Origin: Verpa conica
Taxonomy: Eukaryota > Ascomycota > Pezizomycetes > Pezizales > Morchellaceae
Reading direction: 5' to 3'
Assembly: GCA_033030425.1 (NCBI GenBank)
Contig: JAUFSD010000001.1
Span: 3,658,001 to 3,722,000, forward strand
Length of the DNA: 64,000 nucleotides
In this document: positions 33,874 to 45,260 of the stretch, piece after piece
How positions within the stretch are numbered: position 1 is the first letter of the stretch
How the letters are laid out: the number at the start of each line of letters is the position of its first letter
Notes under the pieces: generated by a model
Seen by the model: only the letters and a program-made list of their open reading frames with translations
What the model was told of the DNA's origin: nothing
The model's database searches: none
Made by a program: the position numbers and the translations under genes

Positions 33874-35728
33874 CGGAAATGATACTGAAAAAACCTATGA
33901 AGATAAAGCCTACACGAAAGGCAATACTGAACAACTGAAGTGGGGATTGCTCTAGTTTCTTATAAAGACGAATGCATGTACAACTCGCTGCGGCTGAATA
34001 TGATTACTCGTCCTGAGACACCCACGCCTCCACAGCTCAATACAGTTACCTCTTCAGCCCCATCACACCAATAGCTGTGCGGCAGGACAAACAGCACTCC
34101 CCGTTCGTTAAGGTTCCACCATCTAGGGCAACACAAAGTGGGGTAAAAATAACCCGTAACAATCACTGGAAAGAAAAAGAAAATCCTGGATCTCGCAAGG
34201 CTGTGTTGGTATGTGTTGTGTCCCGTGTGACTCTGAAAGAGTTAGAGTTGACATAATGCAGATACCCATGGTTAGGGTACTATACGGCTCACGAAAGATG
34301 TCCCTCAGACAAAGGTGGAATGCTGAAACCCCCAACCCCTCACACCCAGTATATTTTGGGTTCTACCGTTTAAATATCCCAGGGCTGAAAACAACGCGCC
34401 TGCAGCTGGGGTCTGGTACCCCAGAGGATCTGGAGAGCGCCAAGGCTGAGCGCAGCCACAGGGCGGCATGATATGTACCCAGTATTGGTTGGATTCCTAT
34501 TCTCTGAATGTATAGTAAGCTGCTTCTATTAATAAACTAAGAAAGTTGAGCAGTCACTGATCGATGGCAGATTATTTATCCCGCATATCTTTACTGATGT
34601 GGCCGAACTGCCACCTGTAAAGTTATTCACAGGCCTTACTCCTCAGAGCACGACAAGCAGAACGAGCATCCTATCTGAGAAATCCGGTGGGGACATTTAC
34701 TGGTACCCGGGTAAGCCAGTAGGGCCAGGGTTATCTACCACCATTCGTCTTCCAAGTTAATCTTACAAAGGGCAGTGAACAGTAGAACTGATGGCGTTTG
34801 GGCAACTGACTGTGCTTTAAGGTTTGGGAAGCTTGTTGTTGTCTAACTTCGCTTAAGCCTCCAGGCTGCTGCGCCACACAGCTAGCCGCAATGGGGCCAT
34901 TTAGGTGTCGAACTAACCCAACCTAAAGCGGTTGGGTAAACAGAAATAAAGGACCCTCTGGTGGGGGTTTGACGTGGAGACTCATCTACACTCACCGACG
35001 CACTCCTGCTTCATTTAAATGCTACTCTACTCTGTGCTACTATTATACAAGGTGTACAGGGGTATCCTGCACTCAGCGACAGTCTTTAAGATCCTAGCCT
35101 TTTCAGCCTCACTACCGGCATTTTTAAGCATACATGAGACAATTGTTATAAGGCCAGCCTTAACAGGCGGTTGTCACAAGCAGATATTAGTTAAGCCTAC
35201 GGCTAGGGCAGCCGGATAAGGGCAACACCAGGATGTGTCACACAAGAAACCAGTTACATAGGATAGCTTTTATTAGCACTTTTATGATCATGGTCAGTTT
35301 TATCAAGCTGGTATAAAGGCCCTCGTCACGTCAAATATGGATATCCGTTATGCCTGGCGGTATTAAAAGTTGAGGTCTGCCTTATAACCCGCTGTACAGG
35401 TGGTTGCCTGTACTAGTTACTAATGGGATATCTAGGTAAAAATATATCTAGGTCTAACTAGCTAGTTTAGGATCCGTATACGCATAGGATACAGTTCTAG
35501 ACGCGAATTAGCACAAAGGTGTATACTAACCAATTCTTTACCACCATGGACCCGATTAAGTATTACCCAAATGTTACGAGTTTCTGCCTCTAGGAACTGT
35601 GGAGCATAGGCTAGGGCAGCCTCGGCAACGAGTACGTTTGCTGTTTCCTACCTATCGCTACCTCACTACATACAGAACACCATACCTACCGAAAGAAAAT
35701 ATACCTACAATGGAAACATCCTAGCTAT
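33874..35728. other. Intergenic region, no gene seen
   Basis: 1.85 kb upstream of the S41 gene. Apart from the TATA-like box I see only short unsupported frames. The sequence becomes TA-rich from about 34800, merging into the decayed F-box region. Confidence 0.5.
33960..33967 (-). promoter_or_regulatory. TATA-like box of the S41 peptidase gene
   Basis: CTTTATAAG on the minus strand lies about 90 bp upstream of the start codon at 33873. Confidence 0.5.
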
Positions 35729-36550
35729 TTGACTATGATTCCAGCTGAGCCCCTTACCGAGGTCCTCAAATATTGTAGTAGTGTCTTCGACCTTGTCCAC
35801 TTTACTAGCACATATAGCGTTGTTCATACCACTTACAAAGCCCACCAAAAACAAATTGTCAATTCCGTATGCAAGAATCACTTCGGAACTCTTGGTCTCG
35901 TAGTATCAATGATCCGCCACCGTACCGGTAATAGGGACGATGTAACCTCTCCCATGAGCGAGGCCGAAGTGCACAAACTGGTTATTCGCGAGAGGGATGT
36001 TACGCAGTAATTTATGGCGTCCTACCGCAGGTCCTTCTATCGCTCGGAGGGTATTTTATAATAGCGATAAAATGGTTAAGATTATGGCTGCACATGATCT
36101 CGATTTTCCAGGATAGGTACGAGCGCACCCTTTCTCGCCAACGTCGAAGGCGACTTTAAGCACTCTATACACACCAAAAGAGTACCGAAGAGGCACCTCC
36201 CTATGCTAAATGGATTAAGGAACTCTCTAGATAGACTCATTCAACTTCATAGCGCCTTCGGACATTCAAGAAATACCTAAAGCATCTTTATTCGAAGGGC
36301 TATCACTCCGAGACACAGATATATTAGTAGCATAATTCTTAATACTCATCAAAATGGCTAGCAGCCTAAACCCATCGATAATTGTCTATCTACTTAAGTT
36401 TTCGAGAAAAGGGGCAGGGATAATGCACTGGACTATTTGACATTGGCGGATACTTCGATCCTAGAAAGAGCGATAAACTATGAGCTTAAGGGCTACCCAT
36501 AATGGATGTGGACATGCTGGGAGATAGAATAGGTAGTATGATCAGATACA
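35729..36550 (+). pseudogene. Decayed F-box-like gene
   Basis: The frame 35729-36010 starts with an F-box-like pattern: PAEPLTEVLKYCSSVFDLV, then a helix with FTSTYSVVHTTYKAHQ. It is the typical start of fungal F-box proteins, which recruit substrates to SCF ubiquitin ligases. The frame stops after 93 codons. Protein-like fragments continue in shifting frames beyond it, such as SYRRSFYRSEGIF, DRYERTLSRQRRR, then GGYFDPRKSDKL and MDVDMLGDRIG. Several stops separate them. Together they suggest one gene of at least 800 bp broken by stops and frameshifts in TA-rich DNA. The 5' part alone could still be a short gene. Confidence 0.45.
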
Positions 36551-37788
36551 GGGGAATTTTCTTACGGATAGCTCAATTATACGATTTCTTAGAGAAGTCA
36601 TACTGTTTCTTGGCTCTCTTATCTGCTCATTCTCTTCAAGAGTATCTCTTTACTATAACTACTTATTTAGTCATTATAAATTATGATAACCTTACTTTTA
36701 GTTAATTCTCCTATTAGTTCATTTATGGGCGGTGGGCATTGGGCGTCCGAGGACCTACCGACCATCCGCGAATAAAACACCAAACCCAGCAACTCAGATC
36801 GCCAATAGTAAATGTGGTAAACCTAATATGCGTATTAGAAGTATTCAATGCCTCCTAGATAACTCTACATGACCTGGCCCACAATTACTTAAAATGATAG
36901 TACAGACGAGTGAAAAAACTGATAAGACACCCCCGGTTTTACACCAAAACTAGGGTATTCCAGCAATTTATCACACAACCCAATACTTAGAATAAATCCT
37001 ATAACTTGAGTGGGAGGTAGTTATATTTCTAATCTCTCTAGCTATATATTTCATTCTTTATTTAGTTATGTTACTAAGGATTTAAGGGGTTAGTAATTAT
37101 ATGAGGTTGGTTGCATGGCCAAAATCTCATGATTTTGGTGCATTTTAGAGTCTCCTCAACTTTACATCAACCCTACTCCATAAGAACTACTTTAAAGAAA
37201 TCTAAAAAATTGTAGGAGAGATCTTGGAGTGAGTTTACCCTTGAAAAAAAAAACATGAGATGTTCCATAGTTCTCTATTATTAAGAATGGCACCATAAAA
37301 AGTGCCTATTTTTGTGTAAAACCGGGGGTATCCTATCAGTTTTTTCACTCGTCTGTACGTACACTATACCACTGATCTTAAAGTAGGCTTAATTTGATAC
37401 ATCCACCATCTAATATTTTATTGGATTAAGAACTTCTAAAAATAGCTCTCTGAATACATACTGCCTCACTCGTGCACTCTATCCATATTGATATTTAGTG
37501 TTGGCTAAAAACGCCTACAGCAACTTCTTTGTTCTCAATATAGCCTAATAAGAAATATCAAACCCAGAAACGGCAGAAATTTACGCCACATTCATTAGAG
37601 TCATAATTGATTCTCTCTCTATGGAGTTAATTATAGTCTCACAGTACCCAAACGAGCCGAGTGATCAACCATGAACGAAGCCAACAACCGTATCTCTAAA
37701 AACCACAAAGAGCCCTATTTTAAAAACGAGAAAAGAAACAAAAACAATAACGCCCCCCCCCCATATATACCGTACCCATTCACTAACC
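36551..37788. other. TA-rich spacer containing the MITE
   Basis: Outside the MITE (36903-37355) nothing is supported. This is the 3' flank of the transglutaminase-fold gene and of the F-box remnant. Confidence 0.5.
36903..37355. mobile_element. 453-bp MITE with 45-bp terminal inverted repeats
   Basis: The ends are inverted repeats. The left begins CAGACGAGTGAAAAAACTGA; the reverse complement of the right end begins with the same 20 bases, and the match extends for about 45 bp (through ACCCCCGGTTTTACAC) with three mismatches. Both ends are flanked by TA (36901-36902 and 37356-37357), the target duplication of Tc1/mariner-type elements. The interior has no coding frame. This is a miniature, non-autonomous element, probably mobilised by a Tc1/mariner or Fot1/pogo transposase encoded elsewhere. 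A second palindrome (GGCAC...GTGCC) sits just inside the right end. Confidence 0.88.
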
Positions 37789-39528
37789 CTACTCAGCACA
37801 CCACTCAACAACCGGGCTCCATCCCCACCCGCATTTTCCAACCCTTTTCAAAAAATACTCCCTTCCAAGACCTTTACCCTCACGTCCATCAAACTGCGTC
37901 GGATAATACAACGTAACCTTCAGTCCGGGCTCCCTGGGCAACACAAGCGTGCACTCATACCCTCTCCCTGTTCCGTCCGGCTCCATCATATAAAAATTCT
38001 TCGCATCAAACTCGCTGCCCACGTTCAGAAACAACACGTACTCGTCCTCGGGCTTGATGGGGGGTAAATGCATGCACGGCAAAGAGACCGCAAACCGTAC
38101 TCTAGAGCCGGGGAAGATGCGCTTGAATTCTGGTTGTACAGAGTCCTTGCTGAAACCAAAGAGACTCTCGAATTGGCCGTAGAACTGGGGTTGTGCGGGT
38201 GTTGGCGCCATGTACTCTTCCCAGGCGATGGTGCGGCCGTCTTCTCTGTGCTGGAGGGATGGGTTCTCGGGGAAGTGTTTTCGGCCAAAGATGGTGGGTG
38301 GGGAGATGAAGCATTCGGGGTTGAATTTGGGGTGGTAGCCTGGGGTTGGGGGTCCTGTGATGTGGCCGGCGCCCCAGCAGGGGTCGACTAGGTGCCAGTA
38401 GGTTGGGGTGAGCTTGATTGCGTTCCAGGCGTGGGTGGACTTGAAGGGTGGTGGGAGCCCGGGACGGTCGTTGTGGCCGTATCCTTTTCCGTGGCCGCCG
38501 ACGACAACGCATTCGAGTCCGCTGTGGGTGGCGAGGAGCTGGTAGAGGTCTGCGTAGCCGGCGCAGACTGCGAGGCCGGTGCGGAGGGTGGCAGAGGCGC
38601 TTTGTGGGGGGACGGCGTTGGCGAGGAAGGAGTGGACGTCGTAGGAGACGTTGTGGTGGAGCCAGGTGAAGATCACCCGGGCTTTTTCGAGGGCGGTGGG
38701 GAAGGGAGCGGTGAGGGCTGTAGCGAGCTCAGGGAGGGAGCGCACTTGAGTGCGGTGGAATTGGGGGAGTGAGGCGTGGTGGTCGGGGCCGGAGAAGTCG
38801 TAGCATACTAGACATGGTAGCGGGGATGCGGTGTGGGGTGCGCAAGAGCGGGACGGGCGGCTGGATACGGGGACCGGTGGTGGCCTTGTAGAGCGGGGAA
38901 TTGGCGGCGGGCCAGATCCCACAGCAGAGTCTGTATGTGATGCCGGTAGCCCAGGTCTCTGTGGGGTATTTGGGGAGCGGGTCGGGAGAGGGGGTAGCCT
39001 CCTCGGAACAATCGCTGCAGTGTCCTTTGTGCTTTCCTGGCTGGGCGCTGTTGTAGCCCTGCGGGTGGGGAGCGGCGGTGTTGCGCGGGGAGACGGCAGA
39101 CTGTTTACACGTTTTGTGGGCAGCGGGGGGATAGTAGAATTCCTCTTTTCCGGGAATTGGATGGGCAGCGACTCTTTTCCTGTGTAGACGGGCGGGAGAG
39201 AGCGTGTGCTGCCGACGCTGCCGGCACTCCCGAAGCTGTTGTTTGAACTGGTGCTCGCGACGGAGATTACACTCTCTGCCAGAGAGGAGCGACTGGTCTT
39301 TCTCCGGGGGAGGGGCGGTGGAGCGGGCTTCTTTGCTGCGACGATAGTCGTGGTGGTGATAGTAGTAGTAGTAATTGTAGAACTGCTGTAGCCACCCGGG
39401 GGCCTCGGTGGGAGACGGGGGAGACTCTTCGGGGGTTCGGGCTGCGGGGCGTTGCGGGCAACCTGGTTGAGCTGCAGCATCTGCATGCGCTCTCTGATGC
39501 TGGTGGCGCCTGTCTCTTGGGCATGCAT
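37789..39528 (-). CDS. Transglutaminase-fold protein, Cyk3-like
   Basis: One intronless frame of 579 codons from an ATG at 39528. The N-terminal 230 residues are proline- and serine-rich with many PPLPTR-type SH3-ligand motifs. From about residue 245 follows a transglutaminase-like domain with an intact catalytic set: Cys in GLAVCAGYADLY (about 321), His in STHAWNAIKL (about 368) and Asp in WHLVDPCWG (about 381). A beta-rich C-terminal region follows, as in the fungal cytokinesis protein Cyk3 and animal kyphoscoliosis peptidase. Budding-yeast Cyk3 has an SH3 domain at its N-terminus; none is seen here, and the protein instead offers SH3 ligands. Many fungi encode both an SH3-bearing form and a shorter form like this one. 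An actomyosin-ring or septation role is inferred from the family. Confidence 0.83.
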   Translation of the reverse strand: MHAQETGATSIRERMQMLQLNQVARNAPQPEPPKSLPRLPPRPPGGYSSSTITTTTITTTTIVAAKKPAPPPLPRRKTSRSSLAESVISVASTSSNNSFGSAGSVGSTRSLPPVYTGKESLPIQFPEKRNSTIPPLPTKRVNSLPSPRATPPLPTRRATTAPSQESTKDTAAIVPRRLPPLPTRSPNTPQRPGLPASHTDSAVGSGPPPIPRSTRPPPVPVSSRPSRSCAPHTASPLPCLVCYDFSGPDHHASLPQFHRTQVRSLPELATALTAPFPTALEKARVIFTWLHHNVSYDVHSFLANAVPPQSASATLRTGLAVCAGYADLYQLLATHSGLECVVVGGHGKGYGHNDRPGLPPPFKSTHAWNAIKLTPTYWHLVDPCWGAGHITGPPTPGYHPKFNPECFISPPTIFGRKHFPENPSLQHREDGRTIAWEEYMAPTPAQPQFYGQFESLFGFSKDSVQPEFKRIFPGSRVRFAVSLPCMHLPPIKPEDEYVLFLNVGSEFDAKNFYMMEPDGTGRGYECTLVLPREPGLKVTLYYPTQFDGREGKGLGREYFLKRVGKCGWGWSPVVEWCAE

Positions 39529-42500
39529 CTTGGGTATCTGGTGTAGTCTGGGTTGTATAGCTCTCTCCTCTCTCTCCTCTCCAGGGAAAGGCTCTCTTTA
39601 AACGTGTACAGTGCTCTCAACACCACGCGTTTCTCACCTTCCCCGTAGATCACGTTACACGGGCGATAATACAATGATGACTCAAATGCTTGTTTCTGCC
39701 CGGATAGAGTGCCGTCTGCGGGGGAGTGGAATCTCGAGTACTCTTAACTACGTGTCTGGAGACGGATGTACAATGACGGGTGTGGGAGAGCTCTCCAATT
39801 ATCCTCTGACAGTTCAATTGGAATATTCCCGAGGAATGCACTCTAGTTATGCAATTCATAGACTCCAACACAGCCTTCTCTAGATATACTTGTCTGCAGA
39901 ACAAACCCGGATTAAATCTATACATAGAGGTACCGCCCTATCTTAATCTCCGAATTAAGACTTTGCAGTCCCGCTTCTTCCAGCTATTTACTAATCGTTA
40001 ATAGTACAGCCTTGGCCGATACGCGTAAGCCTAAGTGAAACCAGAGAGCGAGTCTCTTACATGGGGTATTGCTATTGCGCAATCTTGTTTAGATTCACGC
40101 AACTAAACTCTAGAAACATATAAACCCCCCACCCAGAAGAGCAGAGTAGAAATACTAAGCACTCCGCGGGTGATGCCCCATGATTTACCGATAACCCCTC
40201 CAGCGCTGTGGTTGGAGGATATTGTTTATTTCGTGAGGGGGTGGCGGACACCTTGTTGGGTGCATATCTCATGTAGCCTCCAAGGTCCTCTCTCGGCGGG
40301 GTTTTTATATTCACCCCTCCCCCGCTCCTGTTTTTTATCCTACTTTAACTCTTATTTTTCTGTACCGGTTTTTGGTTATTTAGTGGGCTTTCCTCGACCT
40401 GGAAGCTGTGCAGCCTGCTACTATTTACGGTCCAGCACTTTCTACTATGATACTACGATACGATGCTTTACTCTGTCGTACGGTCGCATATTCAGACCAT
40501 CCAGTACGGGCCACGGTTCAACAACCTCCAAGTGCACTACACTACCCGGAGCAAGGCGATGATTGGTCCTCTTATGACAGCTCGATAAGGCCCTCTGATC
40601 CGCTTACCGGTTCCAGTGCAGTTCTGATTGTGCTTGCATTGTGGGTTACTTCACTCCTGCCCCGAGTAACAGTTTATGCAGCTTCTACTAGGCTATTCCT
40701 TACTTTTTTCGACTACAGCAAGCTACCCCATCCATCCAATCTATCCCTACTGATCAATTTGGCCTATCGCCAGGATGTTCTCTAGCACCCATTCACAGCT
40801 CCGTTATCTACGCCGTGGCCTTGTTCGATGGTTCATAATCACAAGTGCACAAGGATATTGATCTGGATATCTTATATTCAATTGAAAGAAAACCATTCGC
40901 AAGGACTGGAAACACATCAAAAAGATCAAGACAAAGAAACCACGCTCCCCCACCGCCCCCGGTATTGTCAAGCCTCAGTAACATCCATTCGATCGTGCCC
41001 CTAACATTGCCGCTCGAAGCCGTCCCGGTGTGAATAGTTGATGCTTATAGGAGTATAGTTGAGGTAGATGTGGGATTTGATTTAGAAGGGTAATTTAGTG
41101 CTAATGATAACAATAATCAGTTTAGGACTTCTCAATAGATATCAAGAACTTCTTACACCGCAGGTAGAGCATGCACAGCTCTCACAGCTACCGGCACAGC
41201 CGCAAGAAGAGCAATTGCAGGGAGACATTATGATGATTTGGTATTTATTGAAGGGAAGGGAGTTTGTGAGTGTTTGTTATGGATAAGACAGGTGATGAGT
41301 GATGATGGATAAGGAAGAAAGAGGATATCTCGGAGGGGGTCTACGAGCACCCTTTTATAACCTTTTTTGCTCAACGCCTCCCAATGATACTCACTGGGCT
41401 ACCCCCCTCACGGAAGATACCATTCCGTCAACAACTCGCCACCCCTAAAAAAATATTTTGATCACCCTCTTGATAGTCTACCGTTTCTCCAAAACCCAAG
41501 TAGCTCGTCGCTTAATGGGCTCGGCGCATCGAGCGGGGTAACACTGCATGCTATCCGCCTGACGGCAGATACAGCTACCCCTCTTCTTATTGGCTGTACT
41601 CACTGACTGGCAAAGCCTCCTTGGGAATGATGAAGCGTGGCAAGGATTGAGGCCTGAACTCAATCTTCATTACACTGCATATCGGGGGGGACGCGGAATG
41701 GAGCGTTTGGCGGATATCTCTGGCGTATGACGTAAGGGGATACCGGTGGTCGTGGAATAATAGAAGTTTTGAAATAAGTATTTAGGGACCCAATAGAGCT
41801 AGAAGAGACTATAACATTACTTAACCAAGAGCAAAATCCAGACACGTTATTGAGTTTATTGATTATTCAAAGAGTGTAATATAAACACTATTCGGAAATG
41901 GCCTGGTCTCTCTAGTAGGGTTCACTTAGGTTATCGATAAGTAATTGTGTAGCCAACCTTCTGAAACATGCAGCAAGCAGGCATTCCCTCAGCCACTTAC
42001 AACCCCCCACTTCGAGACGAGCATCACGAGTTACAGCATTTGAGACACGCGCGAAGAAAAAATGCCTTGTGTTTTTTTAACTGTTGCAAACATCGGATAT
42101 TCCCTTGTTTTGGCTCATGTGGGGGGGGTTCTACATTGGGGATATCTATCTCATCGCGATATCAACCCATAGATAAGATACTAGGTATTTCTTACTAGGG
42201 TGGGGTGGAGACGTTGAATGTACCGATGTAAGGGTCTTGATGTACAAATGAGGCATACCGTTGGGTGCACCAACGGCTACTGTGTACGGTCCGATATCCG
42301 CTATTGGAGACAGAGAATAATAGATTCCTCAGGCAAACTACCGTTGCATGTGTTCTCCATACCTCCCCGGTTCCTGGTTTGATACCGGTCAATGAGGCTA
42401 CGGGTAAGTTTTATGCTCTCTTGATATTGGTTGCTGGGGATGATCTTTTTAACTCTTGGTCAAATCGAGAGTTATATTTATTATCGTTCTAGTCGTACCT

Positions 42501-43183
42501 CGCTATGCCGGATCTCTTGCTGTCCCGTACGAAATGCCCTGACTAAAACATTTCCTACTACAAAATAAACTTGCTATCCCGGATCCCTTGCTATCCCTAC
42601 GAAATCCTCTGGATTCTTGGCATCCGGCATATCGAGGTGCGACTGTAGTTGGCTTGGAGACGGTAACTCGTGAGGGGGTTATACTAGGATTATAACTAAA
42701 TAACCGATGATGAAACCCCCCCTGTAAGACGGAAGTTTCTTTCAACCGGTGAAATATGTTCTACGAAGTTTTGTGATATGTTTGGGTTAAGGTAACCCTG
42801 GTGACTTTGTCAACACAAAAAAAGCTAAGATCGCTACGGAATCAACAGAACCAAGGCCGGTCTCCTGGAAACGGCTATCCGGAGTGTAGTAAGTTCGTAT
42901 TATGGTCAGGTGGACTGCTAAGGCAGACTTCGTTTGATGATACATTTTTATTAGTTTGGCTTTGAGGGGGATTCAGATCAGCACGTCTAGCTGTGAAACA
43001 AGTGGTGATACCTCAGTATATCTTTGGCTACTATCTAATAATGGGGTTGCAAGTCGTAAGCAAGGCCCCCATCATTGCTGGCTATGTTACGTATTCTCCA
43101 ACACGTCTGATAGTGCAATGATCTTGTCGGTTGCCTTAAATAAGAGTATCCTATGGATATGTAACATTATACAGTAGAGATCT
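39529..43183. other. Gene-poor spacer, 3.6 kb
   Basis: Several frames of 60-130 codons occur (for example 40408-40785, plus), but none has a domain, a signal peptide or a credible partner exon. A small inverted-repeat element lies at 42491-42644. The first 150 bases upstream of 39528 are CT-rich read toward the transglutaminase-fold gene and probably hold its 5' UTR. Confidence 0.5.
42491..42644. repeat. 154-bp foldback element
   Basis: The ends are inverted copies: AGTCGTACCTCGCTATGCCG at the left and, reverse-complemented, AGTCGCACCTCGATATGCCG at the right, continuing into GGAT. Two mismatches occur in 23 bases. Inside is a direct repeat, CGGATCTCTTGCTGTCCC near 42509 and CGGATCCCTTGCTATCCC near 42579. 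No coding content. Confidence 0.65.
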
Positions 43184-44029
43184 TCACAGTCCATCAATCC
43201 ATTGTTCTATCTCATTCCATTCCTTGACCCTGATCAAAGCTCTCCCTGATACTTCCCCGGTCAAGCCCTCCTTGATTTCCACACCTAACCTCTCGCAAAC
43301 ACCATCCAGCTTCTGACCAAAAAAGATACCCACATCTGCCTCCAACAAGCACAACAGATCTGTTGACGAGTCCCCCACATATACAACCAGCCCTTTTTCA
43401 GAGCTCTTATTATCAATAATGATATTCCTCATGACCCTCAGCTTATCCCACCCAGTCCAGATCCCACCATCCTCTTGACCAAACCATCTATCCAAGCACC
43501 CAGTTGTAGCACCATGACCATCCACCACCAGCTCATTCGCAAAGACCTCAATCCTCCGAACCTCATCCACCCCCTCAAGACACTTCCTAATCCACGACCT
43601 GCTCCAGTTGACACTAACAACCGCAACCCTCCCTTCCTCCGCAACCCTCCTCACAGCGCCCCACCACCCTTCGCGCATAAGTCCCTCAACCCCCTGTGCG
43701 GCAGCCGCAGTGCAAAGTAATCTACCCAAATCAAGGCCCTTGAAAACCCCAGATGCCTCAACACGCTCAACACTCGCCCTCTCTACACACTTGAGCGACC
43801 TCAGGAACTCCGTCTCTGCAGCGAGGGTTGTTCGCACCCCCGGAGGATGCTTCTGCGCATGGGCGTTGTAGTCATCCATATACGCATTCACGAAATGGCT
43901 CCATGGCGGTATTGCTGCTTCGCGGCGCAGGGCGTAAGCTGCAGATGCTAATATTGATATTGTGTCGTTTCCAGCACGGGTCAGTGTTTCGTCAAAGTCG
44001 ATGAGGAAAAGTAGGCGGCGACGAGCCAT
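43184..44029 (-). CDS. HAD-superfamily phosphatase
   Basis: An intronless 281-codon frame from an ATG at 44029. The four HAD motifs are present. Motif I is FLIDFDETLT (Asp11 nucleophile, Asp13). Motif II is VVSVNWS (Ser/Asn). A Lys in GWDKLRVM serves as motif III, and motif IV is VYVGDSSTDLLCL. The helical cap sits between motifs I and II, as in the C1-cap phosphatases related to thiamine-phosphate or phosphoserine phosphatases. It is a small cytosolic phosphatase of unknown substrate; related fungal proteins are annotated as HAD-like hydrolases. Its start lies only 86 bp from the divergently oriented tRNA-Ile gene, so the promoter is very compact. Confidence 0.85.
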   Translation of the reverse strand: MARRRLLFLIDFDETLTRAGNDTISILASAAYALRREAAIPPWSHFVNAYMDDYNAHAQKHPPGVRTTLAAETEFLRSLKCVERASVERVEASGVFKGLDLGRLLCTAAAAQGVEGLMREGWWGAVRRVAEEGRVAVVSVNWSRSWIRKCLEGVDEVRRIEVFANELVVDGHGATTGCLDRWFGQEDGGIWTGWDKLRVMRNIIIDNKSSEKGLVVYVGDSSTDLLCLLEADVGIFFGQKLDGVCERLGVEIKEGLTGEVSGRALIRVKEWNEIEQWIDGL

Positions 44030-44115
44030 CGGTGGGGTAGGGTAGGTAGGGTGGGGTTATCGTTTGTATGACAGAATTTTTTTTGGGGGGACTGGGGGTT
44101 TTTGTATTACGTCAT

Positions 44116-44202
44116 GGTTCCATGGCTCAGTTGGTTAGCGCGTGGTGCTAATATTGTGAAATGTTTACGCCAAGGTCGAGGGTTCGACCCCCTCTGGAAC
44201 CA
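44116..44202 (+). tRNA. tRNA-Ile (AAT anticodon) with 13-nt intron
   Basis: The full cloverleaf can be folded. The acceptor pair is GGTTCCA/TGGAACC with discriminator A. The D arm is GCTC/GCGC, with one mismatch. The anticodon stem is TGGTG/CGCCA and the loop CTAATA-A carries anticodon AAT at 44150-44152. The T arm is GAGGG-TTCGACC-CCCTC. A 13-nt intron (44154-44166) lies one base 3' of the anticodon, the canonical position. The mature sequence is identical to that of the copy at 46288-46374. Confidence 0.95.
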
Positions 44203-44693
44203 GAAGCTTATGTTTTGCGTGATATTAGGTCTTTGGAGTGGTTTTGCATGTTCCTGGGATCCTGTGTGGGTTCTCTGGGTCTTGTGTTCTCTGGGATCTT
44301 ATGTAGATTCCCTAGGATCAAGTTTTGTTGGGATATCTTGGAAAGTTATGTATTTAGATCTGAGATTTGTAGTTGTGGATCCTAAGCTGTTCATATACTT
44401 ACCTCCTCTGTAGATTTAGGCTCATTTGCTAAAAGTTTTTGGCATAGTTAGGGTTTTTTCTACTGGAGCCGCTTCTACTCACCTTACAGGCCTGACATAG
44501 GACTCGACCCAGTTGTGATCCGGGCAAGAGCCGTATATATCCTATATATGGTGCGCTTATTCTTAAAAGTGTACCGGTATTTTAGGCCGATATTACAACG
44601 CCAATAATAGGTAAAATTTCCCAGGTAAACTTGGGAAGTCTTTTGATGTAGTGTTAGAGCTTTCCAAGTTTTTGTAGACCACTGAGGGCTATG

Positions 44694-44750
44694 GTTGTTG
44701 TGGAATAAAGCCTCACTTTTGGGTGTAAAAAGTGACATTTGGAACTATTC
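44694..44750 (+). repeat. Dispersed 57-bp repeat, copy B
   Basis: Aligns gap-free with 14701-14757 at 48 of 57 bases; see that entry. Confidence 0.55.
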
Positions 44751-45095
44751 TCTATTATGCATAGTATATGACTAGATATACCTAAAACTATTCAAATATT
44801 ATGCATTAAAAGGCTGTTTTATATATTAGAAATACTTCAGTGCTTAAAATATAGCATTAGGAAAATTTTGACAATGATATACAAACATTAATATTTTTAA
44901 GAGAGAAGCAGTCAGCAGAATCTGTATATTTGGGCATACTTGAGAGCGTACTTTGGCACACTTGGGCATATTAGGGGTGTTCTATATCCTAGTTTAGCTA
45001 GTACGCCTTTAAGGCCGTGCGCACCATACTAACGACTTTCTCTGTAAGAAAACGTAGATTCTGTATGTGCACGCATGTACCAGCGAGGCCGCAAG

Positions 45096-45171
45096 GTATA
45101 TTGGTCACGTGGTTCATCTTTGGTGGGAGGAACAGAATCGCCACCAAAGATAGATCATGTGACCAATATAC
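45096..45171. repeat. 31-bp-arm hairpin
   Basis: The arms 45096-45126 and 45141-45171 are reverse complements with four mismatches in 31 positions (GTATATTGGTCAC ... ATCTTTGGTGG), with a 14-base loop. The left arm includes the E-box CACGTG. If transcribed it would form a stable stem-loop. Confidence 0.75.
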
Positions 45172-45260
45172 TTCTCGGCATTGTTAGTACTTGGAGATCA
45201 GTGTTCCTAATAGGGCAGTCCGTCCGTTCTGAGCCTGAGACTGGACGCCCTATACAGCGA

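Noticed and set aside
40170..40785. Overlapping plus-strand frames of 130 and 125 codons
   Set aside because: Composition is irregular, no domain and two frames overlap; treated as non-coding.
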